Assembly (NCBI GenBank): GCA_023435305.1
Contig: JAEYRV010000003.1
Coordinates: 1 to 64,000, forward strand
Source: Bacillota bacterium
GTDB lineage: Bacteria; Bacillota; Clostridia; Acetivibrionales; DTU013
Direction of reading: 5' to 3'
DNA: 64,000 nt
Of the stretch, positions 34,946-42,777 are shown in pieces; position 1 is the stretch's first letter, and the number at the start of each line of letters is the position of its first letter. The translations under genes were made by a program, and so were the position numbers. The notes below the pieces were generated by a model that saw only the letters and a list, made by a program, of their open reading frames with translations, made no database searches and was not told where the DNA came from.

Positions 34946-35986
34946 ATGGCTGAGAATACCGTATACAGGAAAATGAGCAGGGTACTGCCAGTAATGCTGG
35001 TGCTCCTGCTGTTCGTGATAGTGCTGGCCGTCGCAGTGGGAGCGGTGTATGTGCCCCTCGACAGATCCTTCAGGATCATACTGTCCGGCATGGGATTAAT
35101 AAAGGACCCTGGGCTTCCAAAGGACCAGATTTCGATTATATATATGGTAAGGCTCCCACGGGTCATAATCGCCTGCCTTGCAGGCAGCGCGCTGGCAGCC
35201 AGCGGGACAGTCATGCAGGGTATGTTCCGCAACCCAATGGCAGACCCGGGAATACTGGGAGTATCAAGTGGCGCCGGCCTCGGGGCTGTTACTGCCATAT
35301 CGCTGGGGTTCTCGGTCAGCAGCATATATTTGCTGCCTCTGTTTGCGGCAGCAGGAGCAATTATTGCAGTAACTCTGATATATTTTCTTTCCTTAAGGAA
35401 GGGAAGCATATCGCCGCTAACGCTTATATTATCAGGCCTGGCAGTAAGTACATTCATCAGTGCTTTGACCCAGCTGGTACTTACAAACAGCAACGATTAC
35501 GAAGTGAGAAGCTACATATTCTGGACCATGGGCGGATTGAACGGAATGATGTGGGAACAGGTCAGACTGGTGGCCGGTCCTGTAATTATTCTGGTACTGG
35601 TTCTGTGCATATTTTCCCGGGATCTGAACCTGTTGCTGCTAGGAGAGGAAGAGGCCCGTTCTGTCGGCCTCGAACCGGCCCGCTCAAGGAAGCTCCTCTT
35701 GCTAATTACATCTCTCATCACTGCCACAGCGGTATCGGTGTGTGGTCCGGTCAGCTTTGTTGGGCTTATTGTCCCGCATATAATGAGACTCATTACGGGG
35801 CCAGATCACCGTGTTCTGCTTCCTGCCAGCGCACTTGGCGGAGCCATATTCCTGACTGGCTGTGATATACTTGCCAGACTGCCGGCCTCAGGAGAGATCA
35901 GCGTTGGTATAATTACCTCGATGCTTGGTGCGCCGTTCTTTCTCTACCTGCTGATAAAAACCAGGAGGGAGGGTGAGATGTTTTGA
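34946..35986 (+). CDS. btuC: FecCD/BtuC-type ABC permease
   Basis: I take ATG 34946 as start; TTG 34925 is in frame and also possible. The 346-residue permease has about ten hydrophobic segments, beginning VLPVMLVLLLFVIVLAVAVG, and the family block RLPRVIIACLAGSALAASG followed by MQGMFRNPMADPGILGVSSG and later CGPVSFVGLIVPHIMRL. It forms the channel dimer of the corrinoid importer. Its stop codon overlaps the TTG start of the ATPase gene. Confidence 0.92.
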   Translation: MAENTVYRKMSRVLPVMLVLLLFVIVLAVAVGAVYVPLDRSFRIILSGMGLIKDPGLPKDQISIIYMVRLPRVIIACLAGSALAASGTVMQGMFRNPMADPGILGVSSGAGLGAVTAISLGFSVSSIYLLPLFAAAGAIIAVTLIYFLSLRKGSISPLTLILSGLAVSTFISALTQLVLTNSNDYEVRSYIFWTMGGLNGMMWEQVRLVAGPVIILVLVLCIFSRDLNLLLLGEEEARSVGLEPARSRKLLLLITSLITATAVSVCGPVSFVGLIVPHIMRLITGPDHRVLLPASALGGAIFLTGCDILARLPASGEISVGIITSMLGAPFFLYLLIKTRREGEMF

Positions 35987-37200
35987 CGCGATTACTAAAG
36001 ATCAACGGACTCGATTTTCATATAAATAATGTGAATATTTTAAAAGATATATCCCTGGAGGCTGACAGAGGTGAATTCATTGGCCTTATCGGCCCAAACG
36101 GCGCGGGCAAGACCACTCTGCTGAAATGCATCAACGGTATTCACAGAGGAGACGGATGCATCGAACTGGACGGCCTTGATGCCGGTATGATGAGCGCCAG
36201 GGAAATAGCGTCAAAGGTTGCCATGCTCCATCAGGACACATCTGTTGCATTTCCTTTCAAGGTGCTGGACATAGTGCTGACAGGCCGTTATCACAAGCTG
36301 GGGAGATTCAAACCTGAGGGTACTGAGGACTATGCCGCAGCACGTAAGTACATGGGATATACCGATACACTGAAGATGGAAAACAGAATGATAAACACAC
36401 TGTCAGGAGGGGAGAGACAGAGGGTGCTTTTTGCAAAGGCCCTGGCTCAGGAAACGGACCTGATACTTCTCGATGAACCTTCAGCCAGCCTTGACATTGC
36501 ATATGAGGAGCAAATATTCAAATATTCAGCGGATCTGTGCGGCAACGGGAAAACAGTCATTGCTGCTGTACACGACCTTAAAACGGCTGTCCGCTACTGC
36601 AACAGGCTGATCCTGATGAAAGACGGCAGAATAATTGCGGATGGGCCTCCCGAATCGGTCATTACCCAGGAGAACCTGCGGCTGGCATACGGCGTAAATG
36701 CTCTCGTGTACAGAAACAGAATCACAGGCTTTGTGGATTTCCATTTATCCGGCGGAAACGACACAAAGAGAGGAATGAAGGTACATGTAATAGGCGGGGG
36801 AGGCTCTGCCTCAGGCGTTATAAGGCAGCTTTTCGAAAATGGCTACACCGTAACGGCAGGCGTGTTTTCACATGGCGACAGCGACCTGGGCTGCGCGGAT
36901 GTCTTTGGGATAAAAGCGCTTTCGTGCCGCCCATTCAGCGAAATAGACGACGACACGCAAAAGGAAAACATTGATCTGGTGAAAGCAGCAGATTTAACGA
37001 TTTTATGCGATATGCCCTTTGGACATCAGAATATCAGGAACCTGGAGGCTGCATCATACGCGCCCTCCCTTGTAATAATCGAGGATGGAGAGCCTGGCAG
37101 CCGCGATTTTACGGGCGGAACTGCCCTTTCGCTCTACGAAGGCCTGAAAAAGAGGGCCGTCACGGCCAACTCGGCAAGATTGCATGAAGTGCTGCCATGA
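35983..37200 (+). CDS. btuD: BtuD-type ABC ATPase with extra C-terminal domain
   Basis: Starts with TTG overlapping the permease stop (TTGA). Residues 1-250 are a standard FecE/BtuD ATPase: Walker A GPNGAGKTT near 37, Q-loop MLHQDTSVAFPF, signature LSGGERQR, Walker B LILLDEPSASLD and the H-loop AVHD. From about residue 264 a further 140 residues form an extra domain: VHVIGGGGSASGVIRQLF, a Rossmann-like glycine motif, then LTILCDMPFGHQNIRNLEAA and DGEPGSRDFTGGTA. I recall similar tails on some archaeal and clostridial BtuD proteins, without known function. It could bind a nucleotide or the corrinoid and regulate transport. Confidence 0.88.
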   Translation: MTRLLKINGLDFHINNVNILKDISLEADRGEFIGLIGPNGAGKTTLLKCINGIHRGDGCIELDGLDAGMMSAREIASKVAMLHQDTSVAFPFKVLDIVLTGRYHKLGRFKPEGTEDYAAARKYMGYTDTLKMENRMINTLSGGERQRVLFAKALAQETDLILLDEPSASLDIAYEEQIFKYSADLCGNGKTVIAAVHDLKTAVRYCNRLILMKDGRIIADGPPESVITQENLRLAYGVNALVYRNRITGFVDFHLSGGNDTKRGMKVHVIGGGGSASGVIRQLFENGYTVTAGVFSHGDSDLGCADVFGIKALSCRPFSEIDDDTQKENIDLVKAADLTILCDMPFGHQNIRNLEAASYAPSLVIIEDGEPGSRDFTGGTALSLYEGLKKRAVTANSARLHEVLP

Positions 37201-37235
37201 TGCAGCTGGCGGTATATATATGATACGCCTAGTGG

Positions 37236-37495
37236 GAGTTTTCCTTTGATATGCGACCTTTGATATGCGACCTTGAGATATGACTTTTGAGATGTGAACT
37301 TTGAGATGCGACCTTTGATATACGACCTTTGATATGCGACCTTTGATATGCGACCTTTGATATGTGAACTTTGATATGCGACCTTGAGATATGACTTTTG
37401 AGATGTGAACTTTAAGATGCGACCTTTGAGATACAACCTTTGATATGCAATCATAGACATGTTACCTTGGACATGGACTCTGGACATGCTGCCTA
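37236..37495 (+). repeat. 14-bp tandem array after the btuD-like gene
   Basis: Units CTTTGATATGCGAC and variants (GATGTGAA, GAGATATGA) repeat about 18 times with a period of 13-15 bases, starting about 35 bases after the stop. The reverse strand is open as a repetitive frame only because 3 x 14 = 42; it has no ribosome binding site, so I do not call a gene. Confidence 0.9.
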
Positions 37496-37542
37496 ATGTA
37501 AATTGTCATTGAAAAAGAACTTTTTTCAACCAACTGATATGT

Positions 37543-37702
37543 GCGGTGTGCAAAAACCAGCACTTTTGGGCACAGAATACTTGGATTTATTGTTAGCATA
37601 CCATGATTAGGGTAAATAGGGGAAACATAACATGGCATAACGTGAGTTATGGAAACTCCGCACCTCCTTGGGTGCCCAGAAGTCCATGATTTTGCACACC
37701 GC
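37543..37702. mobile_element. MITE-like inverted-repeat element, copy 2
   Basis: Left end GCGGTGTGCAAAAACC (37543-37558) and right end GATTTTGCACACCGC (37688-37702) are inverted repeats; further in, TTTTGGGCAC at 37564 matches GTGCCCAGAA near 37672. The outer 16 bases are identical to the element at 15621, while the roughly 100-base interior is different. No coding capacity and no clear target duplication are visible. Confidence 0.65.
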
Positions 37703-37734
37703 GCTCTTGAATGTACAATACCCACATTGATATA

Positions 37735-37975
37735 CGAGATTTCTGATGCATCTGGGATACCTGATGGGTCTGGGATTTCTGAGGTGCCCGGGATAACTGA
37801 TGCGTTCGGGATATCATAGATGCCGTGATATCTTTGGGGTCCGAGAAATCTGAGACGTTCGCGACATCTGAGACGTTCGCGACATCTGCCATGCCCGGGA
37901 TATCTGAGGCGTCCGGAACATCTGCCATGACTGAGATATCTTATTCGCCCGAGACATTTTTTCTATTCTGACATA
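37735..37975 (+). repeat. degenerate ~22-24-bp tandem array
   Basis: Repeats of the form GGGATATCTGAGGCGTCC, with variants (ACGTTCGCGACATCTGAG twice in a row near 37855-37885), run about ten times with many changes. Repetitive open frames on the reverse strand here lack ribosome binding sites. With the 14-bp array and the MITE-like element, this makes a gene-free stretch from 37201 to 38093. Confidence 0.8.
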
Positions 37976-37982
37976 TCTCTAC

Positions 37983-38011
37983 TTGACATTTAATGGTCAT
38001 ACCCTTAGAAT
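37983..38011 (+). promoter_or_regulatory. sigma-A promoter of the ECF transporter gene
   Basis: Perfect TTGACA at 37983-37988, 17-base spacer, TAGAAT at 38006-38011. The leader to the start codon at 38094 is 82 bases and shows no known riboswitch. Confidence 0.75.
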
Positions 38012-38093
38012 TATCCTAATTCAGAATGATTTCATGCGATATGCCGATTTCAGAGAAATGCTTCTATGGTATCATTCAAAAGGGGGAATCGAC

Positions 38094-38633
38094 ATGAAGA
38101 TTAACTCAACAAGAAAATTAGTTTTGAGCGGGTTGCTAATAGCGCTTGTTTTTCTTGCTACATATTTTACAAAGATACCAACGCCGCTGCCGGGTGGATA
38201 TTTTAACCTTGGCGATTCGGTCATCATGCTGGCAGCAGTATTTCTCGGTCCGATAGGGGGCCTGATCGCAGGCAGTATAGGCTCTGCGCTGGCAGATCTG
38301 GCTTATGGCGGTTTTCTGTTCGTACCCATCACATTTGTAGTTAAGGGTATAGAAGGACTTATAGTTGGACTGCTGATATCAAAAATGCGTAAGACCGGTG
38401 GGATGAAGCACAGTCGGCTGATTATCGCAGTAGTTGTCGGAGCCGTCATTATGGTGTTGGGCTACTTTCTTGCAGAGGCATTCCTGCTGGGGGCATTTGA
38501 CGATGCATTTGGCATGACGGCTGCAGTAGCGGAGCTTCTCCCCAACTCGGTGCAGGGTATACTCAGTGCGATTCTTGGGTACATTTTGATATTGATATTG
38601 TCTAAGACAGGCATAGATAAGCGTATTGGCTGA
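38094..38633 (+). CDS. ECF transporter S component (substrate-binding membrane protein)
   Basis: ATG 38094 follows AAAGGGGGAATCG; the longer frame from 37983 would begin in the promoter. The 179-residue protein has five to six membrane helices: LVLSGLLIALVFLATYF, then the conserved loop PTPLPGGYFNLGDSVIMLAA, GPIGGLIAGSIGSALADLA, FVPITFVVKGIEGLIVG, VVGAVIMVLGYFLAEAF and ILSAILGYILILIL. This matches the PF07155-like S components, which bind vitamins or their precursors and use a shared EcfAAT energiser encoded elsewhere. The substrate cannot be told. Confidence 0.9.
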   Translation: MKINSTRKLVLSGLLIALVFLATYFTKIPTPLPGGYFNLGDSVIMLAAVFLGPIGGLIAGSIGSALADLAYGGFLFVPITFVVKGIEGLIVGLLISKMRKTGGMKHSRLIIAVVVGAVIMVLGYFLAEAFLLGAFDDAFGMTAAVAELLPNSVQGILSAILGYILILILSKTGIDKRIG

Positions 38634-38784
38634 TATCTCAGCTGGATACGTCCGGCTTTGCGTCAGGTTTGTCCCGGCTTTTTATTAAGTATTGATTGCC
38701 GGCTCGATACACGAAACAGGATTTACCGATTGTTTGCATAATCGAAATACATTATTAACAAATTCTGAACAGGAGGAACGATCC

Positions 38785-39516
38785 ATGAAGCTGACGGTAC
38801 TGGGAAATAACGGACCATTTCCAGCGGCGGGAGGCGCCTGCTCCGGATATCTGTTACAGAGCGAGTCTACTAATATTATGATTGACTGCGGAAACGGCAC
38901 ATTGGCAAATCTGCAGAAAAAACTCTCTATTGACAAGCTTGACGCTGTTATTCTGACACATCTTCACAGTGACCATGTATCTGATATGTATGTTATGAGG
39001 TATGCCATTGAGATCAAAAGAAAACGTGGCAGCTTTGACAGACTTATGAAGGTATATGCTCCTTCTGAACCTGCAGCGGAGTATAACAGGCTGGATGCAA
39101 AGGATGCATTCATACTTGAGGCTGTATCCTGCGACACGAAGCTTGACATTGGTGATATTAAGCTGTCCTTTGCAAGGATGAAACATCCTTATACGGACTA
39201 TGCGATGTGTGCGGAATGCGGCGGCAGAAAATTTGTATTCTCCGGTGATACCTCATGGACCGATGATATTGTTGATTTTGCTCGGAATGCAGATATGTTG
39301 ATGCTGGACGCCGGACTCCTGGAAAGGGACCTGACAGAAGGCGCTGTCCATATGACCGCCGCCCAGTGCGGCACAGCTGCTGTACGTGCGGGAGCCGGGA
39401 GACTGCTGCTGACACATTTTTGGCCTGAATATGATATCGAAGAGCTGCTTGCTGAAGCCCGTGCGGTTTTTCCTGCAACAGAGGCGGCAGTTATTATGAA
39501 AGAGTTCACGATCTGA
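38785..39516 (+). CDS. MBL-fold metallo-hydrolase
   Basis: ATG 38785 follows ACAGGAGGAACG; an in-frame upstream ATG at 38692 lacks such a site. The 243-residue protein has the metallo-beta-lactamase fold: LTVLGNNGPFPAAGGACSGYLL, the zinc ligands THLHSDHVSD near residue 58, MKHPYTDYAMCAECGGRKFVFSGDTSW split near 140-160 and LLLTHFWPEY near the end. It resembles RNase Z-like and YhfI-type hydrolases. The substrate is not known. Confidence 0.88.
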   Translation: MKLTVLGNNGPFPAAGGACSGYLLQSESTNIMIDCGNGTLANLQKKLSIDKLDAVILTHLHSDHVSDMYVMRYAIEIKRKRGSFDRLMKVYAPSEPAAEYNRLDAKDAFILEAVSCDTKLDIGDIKLSFARMKHPYTDYAMCAECGGRKFVFSGDTSWTDDIVDFARNADMLMLDAGLLERDLTEGAVHMTAAQCGTAAVRAGAGRLLLTHFWPEYDIEELLAEARAVFPATEAAVIMKEFTI

Positions 39517-39530
39517 GCGTTGTGGTCAAT

Positions 39531-39690
39531 TATTCCGGGTTAGGCTACATATGGCAACCCGGTTGCTCAGGTTTCCGGGTTAGGCTACATATGGCAACCT
39601 GGTTGCTCAGGTTTCCGGGTTAGGCTACATATGGCAACCCGGTTGCTGGATTTCCTGGTTAGGTTACATCCGGCTGCCAGTTGCTCAAAT
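39531..39690 (+). repeat. 40-bp tandem repeat with hairpin units
   Basis: CCGGGTTAGGCTACATATGG begins at 39535, 39575 and 39615 (40-bp period), with a diverged fourth copy at 39654. Within each unit CCGGGTT pairs with AACCCGG (or AACCTGG), so each copy can form a hairpin. The array starts 14 bases after the hydrolase stop codon. Confidence 0.9.
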
Positions 39691-39710
39691 TTTCTAGTTT
39701 TGGCCACAAT

Positions 39711-39752
39711 CAAAAAGGCCTGTCTCAAATCAGTATTGAGACAGGCCTTTAA
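39711..39752 (-). terminator. terminator of the chemotaxis receptor gene (bidirectional)
   Basis: AAAGGCCTGTCTCAAT on the minus strand pairs with GAGACAGGCCTTTTTG across a short loop. T-tracts on both sides allow use in both directions. Confidence 0.9.
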
Positions 39753-39780
39753 ATTTACATATTCAGCTTCCTGGCGGGGG

Positions 39781-41061
39781 TTATCTGATCTTGAACTTCT
39801 TGAGCTTCTTGTCAAGCTCCTGGACAAGCTCATCAAGCTGAGCTGCAGAGACTTTCATTTCATCTATTTCCTTCAGCTGCTGTTCTGTGGTAGCCGCAAC
39901 CTCCTGACTGGATGCTGCCGTCTCTTCAGAAACAGAGGAGATGTTCTCGATAGCAGATATAACATTGTCCTTATCTGACTGCATTCCTAAAACTGCATCG
40001 TTGACAGCCTTGATTTTCTCCACGATCGTGCCTATACCGTTTGCAATATCATCAAAGGCTTTATTCGTACTGTCAACTGCGATATTCTGTTCCTCGGATG
40101 CAGTACGCATCATTTCCATGGCTTTGATAGCCATTTGCGATTCCTCGCTGATGTTCTCCATCAGATGAATGATCTCTTCAGTAGACTGCCTGCTTTGGTC
40201 TGCAAGCTGTCTTACCTCTTCAGCAACCACTGCAAAGCCCTTGCCTGCTTCACCTGCTCTGGCAGCTTCAATAGCGGCATTCAAAGCGAGCATATTGGTT
40301 TGTTCCGCTATATCCTCGATTGACTGTACAAACTTGCCTATGTCTTTCGTGGTATTGGTAAGATTTTCGACAACAGAGAAGATTTTTTCTGTTGAATTGA
40401 AGCTTTCTGCAGATTTCTGTCGCAATATAATTACCGAATTAAGACCGACATCGTTGAGCTTGTGTATGTTGTCGGTTTCATCCATGACGCTTCCGTAGCT
40501 TTGTGAAACAAAATCGATCTGTTCGGATAATTTGTCGACAAGCTGAACACCATTCTGTGCATCGGCTGCCTGGTCAGATGCGCCTTTTGCTATCTCATCA
40601 ACTGTCTTTGAGATCTCGGTTATGGAGCTTACTGTTTTGGAGGCTGTTGCTCCAACCTTTCGGGATGCCTGCATTATGGATATCGACATTGTGAAAAAGC
40701 CGTCGACAAGATTTCTTATATCGCTCAGAACTGAGTTAAGGACAGAAGCAATACCGGAGAAAGAGCCGAAGTATCTGGGTTCCAGGAACTTGGAATAGTC
40801 TCCTTCTTTAATGACCTCAAGTTCAGTATCAAACTGTTCGGATATCTTTTTTGACACTATAGTGTTTATGAGGCGCAGTACAAGATAGGTCAGAAAAGCT
40901 GTAACCAATACCAGAAGACCTTTGGAAAATTCTCCTGTGATCAACACGAATACGGCGGTCATCAAAACTCCTACTACTGCTGTGGCTATTAATGTAAGTT
41001 TACCCTGAAGTGAAACATGTTCATTGATCGTTTTTGACTGAGATTTCTTTTTTTCTGCCAT
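39781..41061 (-). CDS. methyl-accepting chemotaxis protein
   Basis: Start taken at ATG 41061, seven bases after GGAGGGGG. The 426-residue receptor has a short cytoplasmic start, two closely spaced hydrophobic segments (LTLIATAVVGVLMTAVFVLI and GLLVLVTAFLTYLVLRLI, residues 20-65) with almost no external loop, then a long helical signalling domain. The conserved hairpin tip is NMLALNAAIEAARAGEAGKG followed by FAVVAEEVRQLADQS. With no external sensor domain, it may respond to internal or membrane signals. No other chemotaxis genes are in the window. Confidence 0.93.
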   Translation of the reverse strand: MAEKKKSQSKTINEHVSLQGKLTLIATAVVGVLMTAVFVLITGEFSKGLLVLVTAFLTYLVLRLINTIVSKKISEQFDTELEVIKEGDYSKFLEPRYFGSFSGIASVLNSVLSDIRNLVDGFFTMSISIMQASRKVGATASKTVSSITEISKTVDEIAKGASDQAADAQNGVQLVDKLSEQIDFVSQSYGSVMDETDNIHKLNDVGLNSVIILRQKSAESFNSTEKIFSVVENLTNTTKDIGKFVQSIEDIAEQTNMLALNAAIEAARAGEAGKGFAVVAEEVRQLADQSRQSTEEIIHLMENISEESQMAIKAMEMMRTASEEQNIAVDSTNKAFDDIANGIGTIVEKIKAVNDAVLGMQSDKDNVISAIENISSVSEETAASSQEVAATTEQQLKEIDEMKVSAAQLDELVQELDKKLKKFKIR

Positions 41062-41162
41062 ATCCATCCCCCTCCACATAATGCAATACTATTAATTTCG
41101 ATATTAAAAGATAAATTCCTCCTTTTATTTTATTGATGTAGAAAAATGTTGAAAAAAAATAA

Positions 41163-41191
41163 TTGACACGAATTGTACAATTGTATACAAT
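41163..41191 (+). promoter_or_regulatory. sigma-A promoter of the Re-citrate synthase gene
   Basis: TTGACA at 41163-41168, 17-base spacer, TACAAT at 41186-41191. The start codon is 41 bases further. The spacer and -10 are overlapped by two palindromes (next entry). Confidence 0.85.
41171..41191. promoter_or_regulatory. palindromic operator, probable GntR/FCD site
   Basis: Two 12-base palindromes overlap: AATTGTACAATT (41171-41182) and ATTGTATACAAT (41180-41191), the second covering the -10 box. TTGTATACAA is typical of operators of FadR/FCD-type GntR regulators. The GntR gene at 44776, two genes downstream in the same direction, is the obvious candidate to bind here and block transcription. 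Confidence 0.65.
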
Positions 41192-41231
41192 GATACAAAT
41201 ATACAAATCTTGAATAAAGTAAGGTGATTAT

Positions 41232-42611
41232 ATGCTGGAATTCAACAAGAAGACCAATACATTGGAGCAGACACAGTATCGTTATGCACTGCAGGATATT
41301 GCCGAACCCAACCTTTACAGGGAAATCTACGCTTATGACGAGATACCGAAATGCGCATTCAACCATAGAAGGGTGCCAATGTATCCGGCCGATGTGATAT
41401 GGATCACAGACACCACCTTCAGAGATGGACAGCAGTCAAGGGCGCCATATACCGTTGAGCAGATCGTACAGCTGTATGATTATATGCACAGACTGGGCGG
41501 CCCCAATGGAATAATCCGCCAGTGTGAATTCTTCCTGTACAGCGACCGGGACAAGGAAGCGGTATACAAATGTCAGGAGAGAGGCTATGAATTTCCTGAG
41601 GTGACCAGCTGGATCAGAGCAACTAAGGCAGATTTCCAGCTTGCGAAAAGTATGAATGTTAAAGAGAGCGGCATATTGGTCAGCTGCTCCGATTACCACA
41701 TTTTCAAGAAACTGAACATGTCAAGAAAACAGGCACTGGAGCACTATCTGAATATAATAAGAAGCGCTATAGAGGTAGGTATTAAGCCCCGCTGCCATTT
41801 TGAAGATATAACACGTGCGGACTTTTACGGGTTCGTAGTGCCTTTTGCGCTGGAACTTCGAAAGCTCAGCGAGGAGAGCGGTATACCGATAAAGATCAGG
41901 GCATGTGACACATTGGGCTATGGTGTATCCTATCCGGGAGCGGCGCTTCCCAGAAGTGTTCCCGGTATCATATACGGCCTCAGGCATCATGCGGGTTTCC
42001 CCAGCGAGCTGCTTGAATGGCATGGGCATAATGATTTTTACAAGGCTGTGTCGAATTCTGCCGCTGCATGGATGTATGGCGCATCCAGCGTAAACTGCTC
42101 ACTGCTTGGCATAGGGGAGAGAACAGGCAACACGCCTCTTGAGGCTATGGTGATCGAATATGCTCAGCTGAGAGGGACGACTGATGGAATGGATACTACG
42201 GTGATCACAGAGATTGCAGAGTATTACGAAAAAGAACTGGATTACCCGATTCCTTCCAGGACTCCGTTCGTTGGGAAAAATTTCAACATGACACAGGCGG
42301 GAATTCATGCCGACGGCCTATTGAAGGATGAAGAAATATATAATATATTTAATACCGACAAGCTTCTCAAGAGGCCCGTTGGGGTCGCAATAAACCAGAC
42401 TTCGGGAGCTGCCGGGATAGCCCACTGGATCAACGGTTACTTTGGCTTTGCAGGCAACAAACGGCTCGACAAGAGAGATGAGAAGGTAATGAGGATCAAG
42501 GATTGGGTGGATGAGCAGTATAAAAACGGCAGGGTGACCGCGCTGGGAGAAAACGAACTGGAAGAGGCAGTCAAACAGCTGGCTCCGGAGATATACGATC
42601 TGGTGCTGTAA
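41232..42611 (+). CDS. Re-citrate synthase-type enzyme (homocitrate/isopropylmalate synthase family)
   Basis: A 459-residue DRE-TIM metallolyase: DTTFRDGQQSRAPYTVEQIV near residue 59, HFEDITRADFYGFVVPFA, RACDTLGYGVSYPGA, and the metal-binding ELLEWHGHNDFYKAVSN, then NCSLLGIGERTGNTPLEAM. The long N-terminus (TQYRYALQDIAEPNLYREIY) and direct linkage to aconitase match the clostridial (Re)-citrate synthase described from Clostridium kluyveri, which condenses oxaloacetate and acetyl-CoA with opposite stereochemistry to GltA. Homocitrate synthase is the main alternative. It lacks the LeuA regulatory domain. The promoter and operator lie just upstream. Confidence 0.82.
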   Translation: MLEFNKKTNTLEQTQYRYALQDIAEPNLYREIYAYDEIPKCAFNHRRVPMYPADVIWITDTTFRDGQQSRAPYTVEQIVQLYDYMHRLGGPNGIIRQCEFFLYSDRDKEAVYKCQERGYEFPEVTSWIRATKADFQLAKSMNVKESGILVSCSDYHIFKKLNMSRKQALEHYLNIIRSAIEVGIKPRCHFEDITRADFYGFVVPFALELRKLSEESGIPIKIRACDTLGYGVSYPGAALPRSVPGIIYGLRHHAGFPSELLEWHGHNDFYKAVSNSAAAWMYGASSVNCSLLGIGERTGNTPLEAMVIEYAQLRGTTDGMDTTVITEIAEYYEKELDYPIPSRTPFVGKNFNMTQAGIHADGLLKDEEIYNIFNTDKLLKRPVGVAINQTSGAAGIAHWINGYFGFAGNKRLDKRDEKVMRIKDWVDEQYKNGRVTALGENELEEAVKQLAPEIYDLVL

Positions 42612-42685
42612 GCGCCGGAACAGCTGCGAGCGCCGGAACTGCTGTGAGCGCTGTATGCGTTGTAAGCGCCGGAACAGCATAGCCT
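42605..42685 (+). repeat. GC-rich short repeats at the gene's 3' end
   Basis: TGTAAGCGCCGGAACAGC occurs at 42608 and again near 42661, with a related GCGAGCGCCGGAACTGCTG between. The first copy contains the TAA stop codon of the upstream gene. No hairpin with a T-tract follows, so transcription probably continues to aconitase. Confidence 0.75.
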
Positions 42686-42777
42686 GCTGAACCTGCGTAT
42701 GGCAATGGAAGCTGGCATTGCTCAGGAAATTGGCAAGAAAACAGAGATTAGAAAATGACTGAAAAGAGGTTTTAGTA

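Noticed and set aside
37134..37928. Two repetitive open frames on the minus strand encoding SYIKGRISK-like and ANVSDVANVSD-like repeats
   Set aside because: They are by-products of the 14-bp and 22-bp tandem arrays, cross the MITE-like element, and have no ribosome binding sites.
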